Source: Paraburkholderia terricola (GTDB lineage: Bacteria; Pseudomonadota; Gammaproteobacteria; Burkholderiales; Burkholderiaceae). Taken from it: a DNA stretch of 64,000 bases. Shown here piece by piece: positions 50,270 through 58,974 of the stretch (positions within the stretch are counted from its first letter, which is position 1; each line of letters opens with the position of its first letter). The notes under the pieces were generated by a model. The model was not told the origin of the DNA and searched no databases. It saw only the letters and a list, made by a program, of their open reading frames with translations. The DNA lies in NCBI RefSeq assembly GCF_900142195.1, contig NZ_FRAB01000008.1, forward strand, positions 124,001-188,000, in the 5' to 3' direction. The position numbers and the translations under genes are program-made.

Positions 50270-50668
50270 ATGCGAAGCCTACATACTGCGCCGCTCGTGG
50301 CGGCGGTACTACTCGCCGCGACGCTCGCCGCCAACGACACCTACGCTCAGGGCGCGCCCCAGGCCATCACCGAAAGACGCACGGACGTGGTCCAGCTCGC
50401 GAGCGGCTACCGCGCGTCGAAACTGACCGGCGCCGATGTCTACAACAGGAACAAGGACACCATCGGCACCCTGGACGATCTGATCGTCTCGCCGAGCGGT
50501 GACAGAAGCACCTACGCGATCCTGTCGGTGGGCGGCTTCCTCGGCATCGGCAAGCATCTGGTGGCCGTGCCGTTCAACGATTTGCAGATCAACAATCGCC
50601 GCATCGTGCTGCCGGAAGCGACCAAAAAATCGCTCGAAGCGCTGCCTGAATTCAAGTACGCGGATTGA
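50270..50668 (+). CDS. Exported PRC-barrel domain protein
   Basis: 132 residues with a Sec signal peptide (RSLHTAPLVAAVLLAATLA to TYAQ). The mature part has a PRC-barrel: YRASKLTGADVYNRNKDTIGTLDDLIVSPSG and FLGIGKHLVAVPFNDLQI. PRC-barrels are small beta-barrels often found in stress or photosynthetic proteins. Diverges from glgX. Function unknown. Confidence 0.85.
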   Translation: MRSLHTAPLVAAVLLAATLAANDTYAQGAPQAITERRTDVVQLASGYRASKLTGADVYNRNKDTIGTLDDLIVSPSGDRSTYAILSVGGFLGIGKHLVAVPFNDLQINNRRIVLPEATKKSLEALPEFKYAD

Positions 50669-50722
50669 TCCGCGGGCTATCCGCCGCCGGCGGTTCGGCT
50701 AGAACGTTGATTGCCCGCGCTG

Positions 50723-50756
50723 ACCGGTTGCAAGGAGCGGAGCCTTGCGAACCGGT
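50723..50756. terminator. Large stem-loop between convergent genes
   Basis: ACCGGTTGCAAGG pairs with CCTTGC-(G)-AACCGGT, a 13-bp stem with one bulge and seven-base loop. Located between the stops of the PRC-barrel and molybdenum oxidase genes; no T tract. Confidence 0.4.
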
Positions 50757-50804
50757 TAGACGCGCGGATCGCCATACGGCGATGAGCGTTCAGCCGCGCG
50801 GCCT

Positions 50805-53054
50805 TCACGCGAACAGTTTGTCGAGCGTAATCGGCAAATCCCGCACGCGCTTGCCCGTCGCGTGCCAGATCGCATTGCCCACCGCCGCGGCCACGCCCAC
50901 CACGCCGATTTCGCCCACGCCCTTCACGCCGAGCGGATTGACGATGTCGTCGTGCTCGTTCACGAACAGCACGTCGATATCGTGGATGTCGGCATTCACC
51001 GGAATGTGATACTCGGCCAGGTTGTGGTTCATCTGCCGCCCGAGCGCGTGGTCGAACTGGCCGTGCTCGTGCAGCGCCATGCCGATGCCCCACACCACGC
51101 CGCCGGCAATCTGGTTGGCCGCCGTTTTCGGGTTCACGATGCGGCCCGCGGCGACGGCGCTGACCACGCGCGTCACGCGCACGGTGCCGAGCGCTTCGTC
51201 CACGCGCACCTCGGCGAACACCGCCGAATGCGTGCCCATCGAATACGCCTGCTGCTTTTCATGCGGCTTGACGCTCGCCTGCTCTTCCAGCGTCTCCAGA
51301 CCCGCGCGGGCCAGCAGCGCGTCGATGCCGATCGCGTCGTCGGAGCCGCTGCCGCAGACGAGCCGGTTGCCGGCGCGTCTCACCTCGTCGCGCGCAACCA
51401 TCGCGAAGCGCCCGCCGCCGTATTGCCGCGCCAGTTCGACGAGGCGGTTTCGCAGCCGCTCGCACGCGACATGAACCGCGCTGCCCACCGACGACACCGT
51501 CCACGAGCCGCCCTCGATCGGCGCTTTCGGCAAGCGCGTGTCGCCGAGCTCGAAGTCGACATCGTGAATCGACACGCCTAGCGCATCGGCGGCGATCTGC
51601 GTCATCGCCGTGTAGGTGCCGGTGCCGATGTCGGCGGTGGAGCTCGACACTTCCACGCGGCCGTCGGGCGTGAGCACGGCGCGCGCCGCCGCTTCATTTT
51701 GCATTGCGTCCCATGCGCCGGTCGCCATGCCCCAGCCGATCAGTTCGCGGCCCTCGCGGCGCGCGCGCGGCGCAAGCGGCCGCCCCTCCCAGCCGAAGCG
51801 CGCGGCGCCTTCGCGATAGCAGTCGCGCAGCGCCTTGCTGGAAAACGGCAGATTCTTGTTGGCGTCGCGCTCCGCATAGTTGATGAGCCGCAATTGCAGC
51901 GGGTCCATCTGCAACGCTTCGGCCAGTTCGTCCATCGCCGTTTCGAGCGGGAAAAGACCTTGCGCCGCACCCGGCGCGCGCATGTCGGCCGGCGTCGGCA
52001 CGTCGAGCTTGACGACCTTGTAGCCCAGCGTGACGTTCTCGCATGCGTACAACTGGCCGGCCCAGTTCACGAGCACGTCGCAGTAGTCCTCGTAGCGCGA
52101 GGTTTCCGCGACCGCCTCGTGAATCACCGCCTGCAGTTTGCCGTCCGCCGACGCGCCCAGCGCCACGCGCTGAATCGATTGCGGCCGATGCGCGAACGTG
52201 AACATCTGCTGGCGCGTCAGCGTGACCCGCACGGGCCGCTTCAGATCGCGCGCGGCCATCACGGCGAGCGGCAGATGATATTGCGGCCGCAAGCCCGAAC
52301 CGAACGCGCCGCCGACGAAGGGCGACTCCACCTGCACCTCGTCGTCCTTCAGGCCGAACACGGCGGTCAGATAACGCTTGGTGTTGACCACCCCCTGGGT
52401 CTTTTCATAAACGATCAGATGCCCATGCTCGTCCGGCACCACGGTGCAGCCGTGCATTTCCATCGGATTGTGATACTCGGCGGGCGTGCTGTAGAAGCCG
52501 TCGACCCGCACCGCCGCGCTCGCCAGCGCGCGGTCCGCGTCGCCGCGCGGCGACGGCGGCGGATCGAACCCGCCCTTTTCCGTGGACGGCGGCACAGCGC
52601 TCATCAACGCTTCGCTCATTTCCGTCTGATGCGGCGTGTGTTCGTAGCGGACCTTGACGAGCGAGGCCGCATGGCGCGCCAGTTCCAACGTTTCCGCCAC
52701 CACCAGCGCGACCGGTTGTCCGCTGTACCACACGCGGTCGTCCCAGAGCGGCCTGAACGGCGTGCCGCCGGGGGCGACCATGTCTTTGTAGGGCTGGTCC
52801 GCCAGCGGCAGTGGCGGGCGATTCAGATGCGTCAGCACGAGCAGCACGCCGGGTAGTTCGAGCGCCGCCGACGCATCGATCGCCACGATACGGCCGCTCG
52901 CGATCGTGCTCGACACCACGAAACCATACGTCAATCCATTGGCGGCGTAGTCCGCCGCATACTGCGCGGCGCCGGTGACTTTCAGCTTGCCGTCGACGCG
53001 CTTGTGCGGCACGCCCACGGCGCGCGTCGCCGGAAAAGTGTCGGACCCGTTCAT
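50805..53054 (-). CDS. Molybdenum cofactor subunit of aldehyde oxidase/xanthine dehydrogenase family (PaoC-like)
   Basis: 749 residues. Molybdopterin-binding large subunit with motifs ALVVAETLELARHAASLVKVRYE, VESPFVGGAFGSGLRPQYHLPLA, MRAPGAAQGLFPLE and the catalytic glutamate in GVGEIGVVGVAAAVGNA. Oxidises aldehydes or N-heterocycles. Start 53054 set by GAGGAGGG upstream; overlaps the FAD subunit stop as ATGA. Last in the operon. Substrate by family similarity is a range of aromatic aldehydes; not certain. Confidence 0.93.
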   Translation of the reverse strand: MNGSDTFPATRAVGVPHKRVDGKLKVTGAAQYAADYAANGLTYGFVVSSTIASGRIVAIDASAALELPGVLLVLTHLNRPPLPLADQPYKDMVAPGGTPFRPLWDDRVWYSGQPVALVVAETLELARHAASLVKVRYEHTPHQTEMSEALMSAVPPSTEKGGFDPPPSPRGDADRALASAAVRVDGFYSTPAEYHNPMEMHGCTVVPDEHGHLIVYEKTQGVVNTKRYLTAVFGLKDDEVQVESPFVGGAFGSGLRPQYHLPLAVMAARDLKRPVRVTLTRQQMFTFAHRPQSIQRVALGASADGKLQAVIHEAVAETSRYEDYCDVLVNWAGQLYACENVTLGYKVVKLDVPTPADMRAPGAAQGLFPLETAMDELAEALQMDPLQLRLINYAERDANKNLPFSSKALRDCYREGAARFGWEGRPLAPRARREGRELIGWGMATGAWDAMQNEAAARAVLTPDGRVEVSSSTADIGTGTYTAMTQIAADALGVSIHDVDFELGDTRLPKAPIEGGSWTVSSVGSAVHVACERLRNRLVELARQYGGGRFAMVARDEVRRAGNRLVCGSGSDDAIGIDALLARAGLETLEEQASVKPHEKQQAYSMGTHSAVFAEVRVDEALGTVRVTRVVSAVAAGRIVNPKTAANQIAGGVVWGIGMALHEHGQFDHALGRQMNHNLAEYHIPVNADIHDIDVLFVNEHDDIVNPLGVKGVGEIGVVGVAAAVGNAIWHATGKRVRDLPITLDKLFA

Positions 53055-54055
53055 GATGGGCCCTCCTCGAACGAACGCTGCGTCGCCAGTTCGAACGCGC
53101 GCACGATCACGCGCGTCGCCAGTTCGATCTTGAACGCATTGCCGCGACGCCCTTGCGCCTCGCGCAACAGCGAGTCCGCGAAACCGCGCACGGTGGCGGC
53201 GTTCAGCGGTCTGCCGCGCAGCACGGCTTCGGCATCCAGATCGCGCCACGGTTTGTGCGCGACGCCGCCGAGCGCGCAATGCGCGCGAACGATGATGTCG
53301 CCGTCCAGTTCGACGCCGAGCGCGACGGACACCAGCGCGAACGCATACGAGGCCCGGTCGCGCACTTTCACGTAAGCGTGATGTTCGGCGAAGCCTCGCC
53401 TGGGCAATTCGACGGCGATCACCAGTTCGTCGTCGCGCAGGTTCGTATCGATGTGCGGCGTCTCGCCGGGCAGGCGATGGAACTCGGCGAACGGCAGCGC
53501 GCGCGTGCCGTCGTGGCCGGCGAGATGCACCGTCGCGTCGAGCGCCGCCAGCGCCACGCACATGTCCGACGGATGCACGGCGATGCACTGATCGCTCGCG
53601 CCGAGAATCGCGTGCATGCGGTTGACCCCTTCCATCGCGGAGCAGCCGGTGCCCGGCTCGCGTTTATTGCACGGCGTGCCGGCGTCGTAGAAGTAAAGGC
53701 AGCGGGTGCGTTGCAGCAGATTCCCTCCGACGGTCGCGACATTGCGAATCTGCGCGGACGCCCCCGCCAGGATCGCCTTGGCAAGCAGCGGGTAACGCGC
53801 GGCCACGGTCTCGTCGTAGGCCACCGCGGTATTCGTCACCAGCGCGCCGATTCTCAGGCCGCCGTCGCCGGTGGCTTCGATCTGCCTGAGCGGCAAACGG
53901 TTGATATCGACCAGCGTGGCCGGATGCGCCACGTCCTCGCGCAACAGGTCCACCAGATTCGTGCCGCCCGCGATGAACGCGGCGGCGGCATGCGCGCGAT
54001 GCTGGTCGATCGCCTCGGACACCGCGCTTGCGCGGGTATAGGAAAAGCGGTTCAT
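53051..54055 (-). CDS. FAD-binding subunit of the aldehyde oxidase (PaoB-like)
   Basis: 334 residues. FAD-binding AAAFIAGGTNLVDLLREDVAHPATLVDINRL, QIRNVATVGGNLLQRTRC, then a Cys cluster CLYFYDAGTPCNKREPGTGC that binds an extra [4Fe-4S] in PaoB. C-terminal CO-dehydrogenase flavoprotein domain (GIALGVALDG-type VSVALGVELDG). Start codon overlaps the Fe-S subunit stop as ATGA. It passes electrons from molybdenum and iron-sulfur to FAD and then to an acceptor. Confidence 0.93.
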   Translation of the reverse strand: MNRFSYTRASAVSEAIDQHRAHAAAAFIAGGTNLVDLLREDVAHPATLVDINRLPLRQIEATGDGGLRIGALVTNTAVAYDETVAARYPLLAKAILAGASAQIRNVATVGGNLLQRTRCLYFYDAGTPCNKREPGTGCSAMEGVNRMHAILGASDQCIAVHPSDMCVALAALDATVHLAGHDGTRALPFAEFHRLPGETPHIDTNLRDDELVIAVELPRRGFAEHHAYVKVRDRASYAFALVSVALGVELDGDIIVRAHCALGGVAHKPWRDLDAEAVLRGRPLNAATVRGFADSLLREAQGRRGNAFKIELATRVIVRAFELATQRSFEEGPS

Positions 54056-54600
54056 GGCCGCGCTCCCGGCGCCGTGAGCGGCTGATCGGACCGCTGCGCC
54101 GCATCCAGAATCGCCGCGACGATATTCGTGTACGCGCCGCAGCGGCACAGGTTGCCGCTCATCAGTTCGCGAATGTCGTCGGCGTTTTTCGCGTGGCCTT
54201 CGGCGAGCATCGCAACGGCCGAGCAGATTTGCCCCGGCGTGCAGTAGCCGCACTGGAAGGCGTCGTGATCGATGAACGCCTGTTGAACCGGATGCAGCGT
54301 GTCGCCGTCGGCAAGACCTTCGATCGTCGTGATCGACGCGCCGTCGCGCACGGCCGCGAGCGCGAGACAGGTATTGATCCGCTGGCCGTCGACGATCGCG
54401 GTGCAGGCGCCGCATTGGCCGTGGTCGCAGCCTTTCTTGATGCCGCTCAGGTGGCAGCGTTCGCGCAGCAGATCGAGCAGCGTGGTCCACGGCTCGATCT
54501 CGAACCGGTGTGTCTTGCCGTTGATCTCGAACGTCACCGGCACGCGCTGGACGTCGCTCGGCGCGAGGTCCAGCGCCGCTTGTGCTGTGGGGGTTTCCAT
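54052..54600 (-). CDS. [2Fe-2S] subunit of the aldehyde oxidase (PaoA-like, no Tat signal)
   Basis: 182 residues. Plant-type ferredoxin cluster GIKKGCDHGQCGACTAIVDG, then the helical domain cluster FQCGYCTPGQICSAV and SGNLCRCGAYTNIV. First gene of the operon, with GGAGGAC before ATG 54600. PaoA of E. coli has a twin-arginine signal; none is visible here, so this enzyme is probably cytoplasmic. No paoD/xdhC chaperone gene is adjacent. Confidence 0.93.
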   Translation of the reverse strand: METPTAQAALDLAPSDVQRVPVTFEINGKTHRFEIEPWTTLLDLLRERCHLSGIKKGCDHGQCGACTAIVDGQRINTCLALAAVRDGASITTIEGLADGDTLHPVQQAFIDHDAFQCGYCTPGQICSAVAMLAEGHAKNADDIRELMSGNLCRCGAYTNIVAAILDAAQRSDQPLTAPGARP

Positions 54601-54945
54601 TGGATGTCCTCCGGACGGTAGGTCGCGCAATACGAACGGCGCGCGCAAGCCACGTGCCACCATGCCGCCGTGCCAAGGCGCCGGCCGCGCTTCGCAGGCA
54701 CGCGTGATGCGCGTTTTTCATGGGGCGGCTCGCGAGCCTCGCACGCGAGTCCTCCCCACGCGTGGCACGCGAAGCAAGCCGCACTCGCGGCAACGCCGCT
54801 GCCGGCCGGCGCGGCGGGCATTGCAAGATGTGCAGCGAACCCGCATTTCTTTCAATCGGCTCCGCGCAGCCGGCATCACGCGCCGCGGCAGTGCGAGAAC
54901 ACTGCTTGCCATGCGCTTCACACTCCACTCGTTCAGGAGGTATCC
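54601..54945. promoter_or_regulatory. Divergent control region before aldehyde oxidase and CBS genes
   Basis: 345 bp with no gene. It contains an inverted repeat GCAGTG-N6-CACTGC at 54888-54905, about 40 bp before the CBS start, a candidate operator. The rest is G/C-rich. Confidence 0.35.
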
Positions 54946-55377
54946 ATGCATCACGTCCACGAAATCATGTCGCGCGACGTCGTCAATGTGACACCCAACG
55001 ACACCATTCAGCATGCCGCGGAATTGATGCGGCGCTACGACGTCGGATCGTTGCCGGTGTGCCAGAACCATCGGCTGATCGGCATGATCACCGATCGCGA
55101 TCTCGCGGTGCGCGCGTTGTCCACCGGCTGCCCGGCGAACACGCCGGTACGCGATTTCGCCAGCACCGATGTGCAATGGTGTTTCGACGACGACGACGTC
55201 GACGCCGTCCAGCAACGCATGGCCACCGCGCAGGTGCGCCGCATGCCGGTGGTCGATCACGACAAGAACCTGGTCGGCGCGCTGTCGCTCGGCGACATCG
55301 CCACGCGGGCCGACAGCGCGTCGCGCGACGAGGTCGCCAACACGCTCGAAGGCGTTTCGCAACCCCGCATGCACTGA
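54946..55377 (+). CDS. Two-CBS-domain protein
   Basis: 143 residues formed by two CBS motifs (residues about 5-60 and 75-130): VHEIMSRDVVNVTPNDTIQHAAELMRRYDVGSLPV and VQQRMATAQVRRMPVVDHDKNLVGALSLGDIA. Such stand-alone pairs bind adenosine nucleotides and act as energy sensors. CAGGAGG lies before ATG 54946. A DUF2795 gene follows after 13 bp, so they are likely one transcript ending at the terminator at 55656. Confidence 0.9.
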   Translation: MHHVHEIMSRDVVNVTPNDTIQHAAELMRRYDVGSLPVCQNHRLIGMITDRDLAVRALSTGCPANTPVRDFASTDVQWCFDDDDVDAVQQRMATAQVRRMPVVDHDKNLVGALSLGDIATRADSASRDEVANTLEGVSQPRMH

Positions 55378-55390
55378 GAAGGAGAGACAC

Positions 55391-55624
55391 ATGGCACAGC
55401 ATCCCAGTCACTCGCAGGACCATCGGCATCCCGGCCAGCCGAATCCGATCGAGGTGCAAAAGGCGCTGCACGGTGTCGACTATCCGACGACGCGCGAAAA
55501 ACTGGTGGAAGCCGCACGCAGCAACGGCGCAAACCAGGACATCGTGGATCTCGTCGGTGAGTTGCCGGATAAGAACTACGACAGCCCGGCCGCGGTTTCC
55601 AAGCAACTGTCGCGCACGCAGTAG
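55391..55624 (+). CDS. DUF2795 protein
   Basis: 77 residues. The core IEVQKALHGVDYPTTREKLVEAARSNGANQDIVDLV is the DUF2795 helical unit, preceded by a His-rich start. Function unknown. AAGGAGAG is upstream of the ATG. Followed 31 bp later by a strong intrinsic terminator. Confidence 0.88.
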   Translation: MAQHPSHSQDHRHPGQPNPIEVQKALHGVDYPTTREKLVEAARSNGANQDIVDLVGELPDKNYDSPAAVSKQLSRTQ

Positions 55625-55655
55625 CTTGGACCCGGCACCAGGCTGATAAAAACAG

Positions 55656-55694
55656 AACCGGCGCATCGTCATGCGGCGATGCGCCGGTTTTTTT
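55656..55694 (+). terminator. Intrinsic terminator after CBS-DUF2795
   Basis: A perfect 13-bp stem (AACCGGCGCATCG with its complement), eight-base loop, and a run of seven T. Also palindromic in reverse for the SDR gene at 55731, whose stop lies 36 bp away, so it may serve both directions. Confidence 0.9.
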
Positions 55695-55730
55695 CTTCAT
55701 GCCGCCATGCTGCGGCAATGCGCAAGCCAG

Positions 55731-56597
55731 TTAAATAATGGGCGACCCGCCGGTGACCGCGATCGTCGCGCCGGAAATGTAGCTGGCGTCATCGGAGGCG
55801 AGCATCACATAGGCCGCCGCGAGTTCGGCGGGCTGACCGGGGCGCTTCATCGGCACCTGCTGGCCGAATTTCTCGACTTTCTCGGCGGGCATCGTCGACG
55901 GAATCAGCGGTGTCCAGATCGGCCCGGGCGCCACGCAATTCGCGCGTATGCCCTTCTCGGCCAGCAATTGCGCGAGCCCGCCGGTGAAGTTCTGGATCGC
56001 GCCCTTGGTGGTCGCATAGGCGATCAAGCCGGGGTTCGGATGATCGGCGTTGATCGACGTGGTGTTGATGATCGAGGCGCCGGGCTTCATCTGCTTGACC
56101 GCCGCCCGCGTGATCCTGAACATCGCGCCGATGTTGGTATCGAAGGTCTTGTCCCACTCCTCGTCGCTGATCGCGTCGAGCGACGGGTAACTCATCTGGT
56201 ACGCGGCATTGTTGACCAGCACATCGAGCCGGCCGAACGCCTCGACCGCGCGCCTGACGATCTCCTCGCAATGCTCGGGGCTCGTGATGTCGCCGCGCAG
56301 CAGCACCGCCTTGCGGCCCGCCTCTTCCACCCAGCGCGCGGCTTCGCGCGCGTCGTCGTCTTCGTTGAGATAAGAGATCAGCACGTCCGCGCCTTCGCGG
56401 GCGAACGCGATCGCCACGGCGCGGCCAATGCCGCTGTCGCCGCCCGTGATGATCGCCGCCTTGCCGGCGAGACGGCCCGAGCCTTTATAGGATTTTTCGC
56501 CGTGGTCGGGCTGCGGTTTCATTTCCGCCGTGGTGCCGGGCGTGTGATCCTGTTGCTGCCTGGGAAACGGTGGCGTGGGACGTTGCGTGTCGGTCAT
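55731..56597 (-). CDS. SDR-family oxidoreductase (YghA-like)
   Basis: 288 residues. NAD(P) motif GGDSGIGRAVAIAFAREGADV (GxxxGxG), NNAA in LVNNAAYQMSY, catalytic Ser-Tyr-Lys in TTSINAD and YATTKGAIQNFT. Long N-terminal extension typical of the YghA/glucose-dehydrogenase-like group linked to stress. Start 56597 with GGAG upstream; a longer frame is not supported. Substrate unknown. Confidence 0.9.
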   Translation of the reverse strand: MTDTQRPTPPFPRQQQDHTPGTTAEMKPQPDHGEKSYKGSGRLAGKAAIITGGDSGIGRAVAIAFAREGADVLISYLNEDDDAREAARWVEEAGRKAVLLRGDITSPEHCEEIVRRAVEAFGRLDVLVNNAAYQMSYPSLDAISDEEWDKTFDTNIGAMFRITRAAVKQMKPGASIINTTSINADHPNPGLIAYATTKGAIQNFTGGLAQLLAEKGIRANCVAPGPIWTPLIPSTMPAEKVEKFGQQVPMKRPGQPAELAAAYVMLASDDASYISGATIAVTGGSPII

Positions 56598-56907
56598 GGC
56601 TATCTCCAGAGTGCGAATGAAGAGGCGCGGCGCGTCGTGAACCGGCGCGGCCGTTGTGTTGCACGCAGCAACCCACGGACCCGCGAGGGATCGCGCACGA
56701 TGCGTTTCGAGCCAGGGGTTTTTGCCTAAGGGTATGCCGTCGCGAAGTGTGCCGCGAAATGTGCCGCGAAGTGTGAAGAAGCGCGCCGGGATGTGCCGCG
56801 TTGGTGGCGAAGTGTCCAACCGGGCCGGCATATCGACGTTGTGGTCGTGCATGAATCGGCTACTGCTCGCATGCGTGCCCATGCGTTTTTTCAAACGTTG
56901 CGCAACT
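56598..56907. promoter_or_regulatory. Intergenic region before SDR gene
   Basis: 310 bp with no gene recognised. Holds the leader of the SDR gene and a short 12-bp tandem repeat at 56741-56776. Confidence 0.35.
56741..56776. repeat. Three 12-bp tandem units (CGCGAAGTGTGC)
   Basis: Units start at 56741, 56753 and 56765. Second and third differ from the first by one base each. Confidence 0.85.
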
Positions 56908-57366
56908 TTACGGCGGCCCGGCCGCATGCAGCGCGGCCGCCGATTCGAGTACCCGCAGCAGGCGTTCCGGCGTCAACGGCTTCGCGCAGTGGGCGTCGAA
57001 ACCCGCGGCTCGCGCGCGCGCCCGGTCGTCGCGCGAGGCGAAAGCGGTGCAGGCGATCAGCAGCATATGCGCGGTCAATGGATCGGCCCTTAGGCGGCGC
57101 GCCAGTTCGAGCCCGTCCAGGTCCGGCATCTTGATGTCCAGGACCACCGCGAAGGGCTGCCATTCGCAAGCCATCTCGCAGACCGCGAGCGGATCTTCGA
57201 GTGCGCGGCACTCGAAGCCGTCGGCGTTCAGCAGCATTTGCAACGCGTCGGCCGCTTCGCGGTAGTCGTCCACCACCAGCACGCGCCGGTGCGAGGCCAT
57301 CGCGTACTGGATAGGCCGCCAGACCACCACGTCGTCGCTGTTGTCCATTCCTCGGTCGAGCGTCAC
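56908..57366 (-). CDS. Single-domain response regulator
   Basis: 152 residues, nearly all receiver domain: VLVVDDYREAADALQMLL (acidic pair), phosphoacceptor Asp in FAVVLDIKMPDLDGLELA, Thr in LIACTAFASRDD, Lys in HCAKPLTPERLL. No output domain, so it relays phosphate or binds a partner. GTG 57366 preferred because GGGAGAAG lies at the right distance; ATG 57348 is the alternative. No kinase adjacent, though two orphan hybrid kinases lie in this window. Confidence 0.85.
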   Translation of the reverse strand: MTLDRGMDNSDDVVVWRPIQYAMASHRRVLVVDDYREAADALQMLLNADGFECRALEDPLAVCEMACEWQPFAVVLDIKMPDLDGLELARRLRADPLTAHMLLIACTAFASRDDRARARAAGFDAHCAKPLTPERLLRVLESAAALHAAGPP

Positions 57367-57637
57367 TGTCTTCTCCCTGTGCTTGTTCTTCGGTCGCGCT
57401 CGAGCGGCGCTCGAGCAACCTGCGCGAGCGGTGCAAGATTCGCTCCCGCAGCGCGGCGAACCAGGCCGCTTGCCGCGCAACGTCCGCTGTTTTCCGACAC
57501 GGTCTCGCAGCGCGCAGCCGGTACACGGTCCCACGAGGCACACGACACCACCATAGCGCAACGCGGGGAACGGCGTTTGCTGTTTTGCGCATGTCGATCC
57601 ATCGCCCGCCGGCACCGGATCTCACCTCGGAGTTCTT

Positions 57638-58195
57638 ATGAAACGCACATTCATCGTGCACGCGGCCCTTGCCGCGTGCATCGCGCAATCCCTTGTTTTC
57701 GCCGTTCCGGTCCACGCACAAACCGAAGCCGCCTCGACGACGACAGCCAATCCCCTGCCGGAAGCGGACAAGAAATTCGTCCAGGCCGCGTCGATGTCGA
57801 GTTCAACCGAAATCGACGCCGCGAAACTCGCCATGAGCCGCTCGAGCGATGGCGACGTGAAGAAATTCGCCGGCCACATGGCGGCCGATCATACGAAGCT
57901 GACCGTGCAACTCAAGATGGCCGCGCCGCGCGGCGTGAGCGTGCCGAAGGACAACTCCGACACGGCCCTTCTCGACAGCCTGCGTCCGTTGAAGGGCGCG
58001 GAGTTCGATACGGCCTACATTCAGAAGGTCGGCTTGCAGGGGCATAAGGAAGCGGTGTCCGCGTTTCAGGACGAAATCGCCAACGGCCAGGATGCGAAGC
58101 TGAAGAGCGCGGCGCAAAAGGCCTTGCCGACAATCGAGAAGCACTATCAGATGGCGCAGGACCTGGCGAAGAAGAAGAACGTCACGGCGCCGTAA
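57638..58195 (+). CDS. Exported DUF4142 protein
   Basis: 185 residues. Signal peptide (KRTFIVHAALAACIAQSLVF to VHAQ), then the DUF4142 helical bundle: ADKKFVQAASMSSSTEIDAAKLAMSRSSDGDVKKFAGHMAADHTKL in parts. Periplasmic; the family is linked to stress, role unknown. GGAG before ATG. A probable terminator follows. Confidence 0.9.
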   Translation: MKRTFIVHAALAACIAQSLVFAVPVHAQTEAASTTTANPLPEADKKFVQAASMSSSTEIDAAKLAMSRSSDGDVKKFAGHMAADHTKLTVQLKMAAPRGVSVPKDNSDTALLDSLRPLKGAEFDTAYIQKVGLQGHKEAVSAFQDEIANGQDAKLKSAAQKALPTIEKHYQMAQDLAKKKNVTAP

Positions 58196-58207
58196 CACGC
58201 GATACGC

Positions 58208-58240
58208 GACGCCGGCGCGGTCGATCGCGCTGGCGTCTTT
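58208..58240 (+). terminator. Probable terminator after DUF4142
   Basis: GACGCCGGCGCG pairs throughout with CGCGCTGGCGTC (one G-U pair) around a six-base loop, followed by TTT. Twelve bases after the stop. Short T tract lowers confidence. Confidence 0.55.
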
Positions 58241-58260
58241 CGAACGCTTCGAAGCTCATC

Positions 58261-58929
58261 ATGCCCACCTCGAAATCCGGACGATCGCGCTCCACCGCCG
58301 CGGGTGCCGATGCAGACGCCTCGGGCACAGCGGACGCCGCCGCGGACGTGCAACCGGATCAGCAACCCAGGTCGCTCGACGCGTGCCGTCGCTGCGCGCT
58401 ATGGAAAAACGCGACGCAAGCCGTGCCCGGCGCGGGGCCGAAGCATGCGCCGATCATCCTCGTCGGCGAACAGCCCGGCGACAAGGAAGATCTGGCGGGC
58501 AAGCCGTTCGTCGGCCCGGCGGGCGCGCTGCTCGATCACGCGCTCGAGCAGGCCGGCGTCGCGCGGCATGACGTTTATGTGACCAACGCGGTCAAGCATT
58601 TCAAATGGACGCCGCGCGGCAAGCGGCGCATGCATAAGACGCCGGCCCAGCGCGAGATCGACGCCTGCGCTTACTGGCTCGAAAAGGAATTGCAGTCCAC
58701 CGGCGCGCGCGTGATCGTGGCGCTGGGCGTCACCGCGTTGAAGGCCGTGCTGGAGGACAAGAACGTCCGCATGCAGGACGTGCTGGGCCGGCCGATCAAG
58801 CATGGCGAGTACAGCGTGGTGGCGACGTATCACCCTTCGTTTGCGTTGCGCGCGCCCGATCCGGAAACCCGCGAGCGTGCCTTCGCGGCGATTGTCGACG
58901 CGCTGCGGCAAGCGGGCAAGCTGGTGTGA
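58261..58929 (+). CDS. udgX: Uracil-DNA glycosylase, UdgX-type
   Basis: 222 residues. A ~40-residue low-complexity N-terminus precedes the family-4-like core: Fe-S cysteines C42 and C45 (CRRC) and C136, active-site GEQPGDKEDLAGKPFVGPAG, NAVKHFKW where the usual third Cys is a His, and HPSFALR. It contains the loop KRRMHK (His125), equivalent to the KRRIH loop that in mycobacterial UdgX attaches covalently to uracil-derived abasic DNA. Acts in uracil repair. Faces the DNA ligase with 45 bp between stops. Met in place of Ile in the loop is a small difference. Confidence 0.88.
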   Translation: MPTSKSGRSRSTAAGADADASGTADAAADVQPDQQPRSLDACRRCALWKNATQAVPGAGPKHAPIILVGEQPGDKEDLAGKPFVGPAGALLDHALEQAGVARHDVYVTNAVKHFKWTPRGKRRMHKTPAQREIDACAYWLEKELQSTGARVIVALGVTALKAVLEDKNVRMQDVLGRPIKHGEYSVVATYHPSFALRAPDPETRERAFAAIVDALRQAGKLV

Positions 58930-58974
58930 ACGTGGTACGAAAGCGATGCTTGCCGCTTGCTGCGCTTATTGCAC

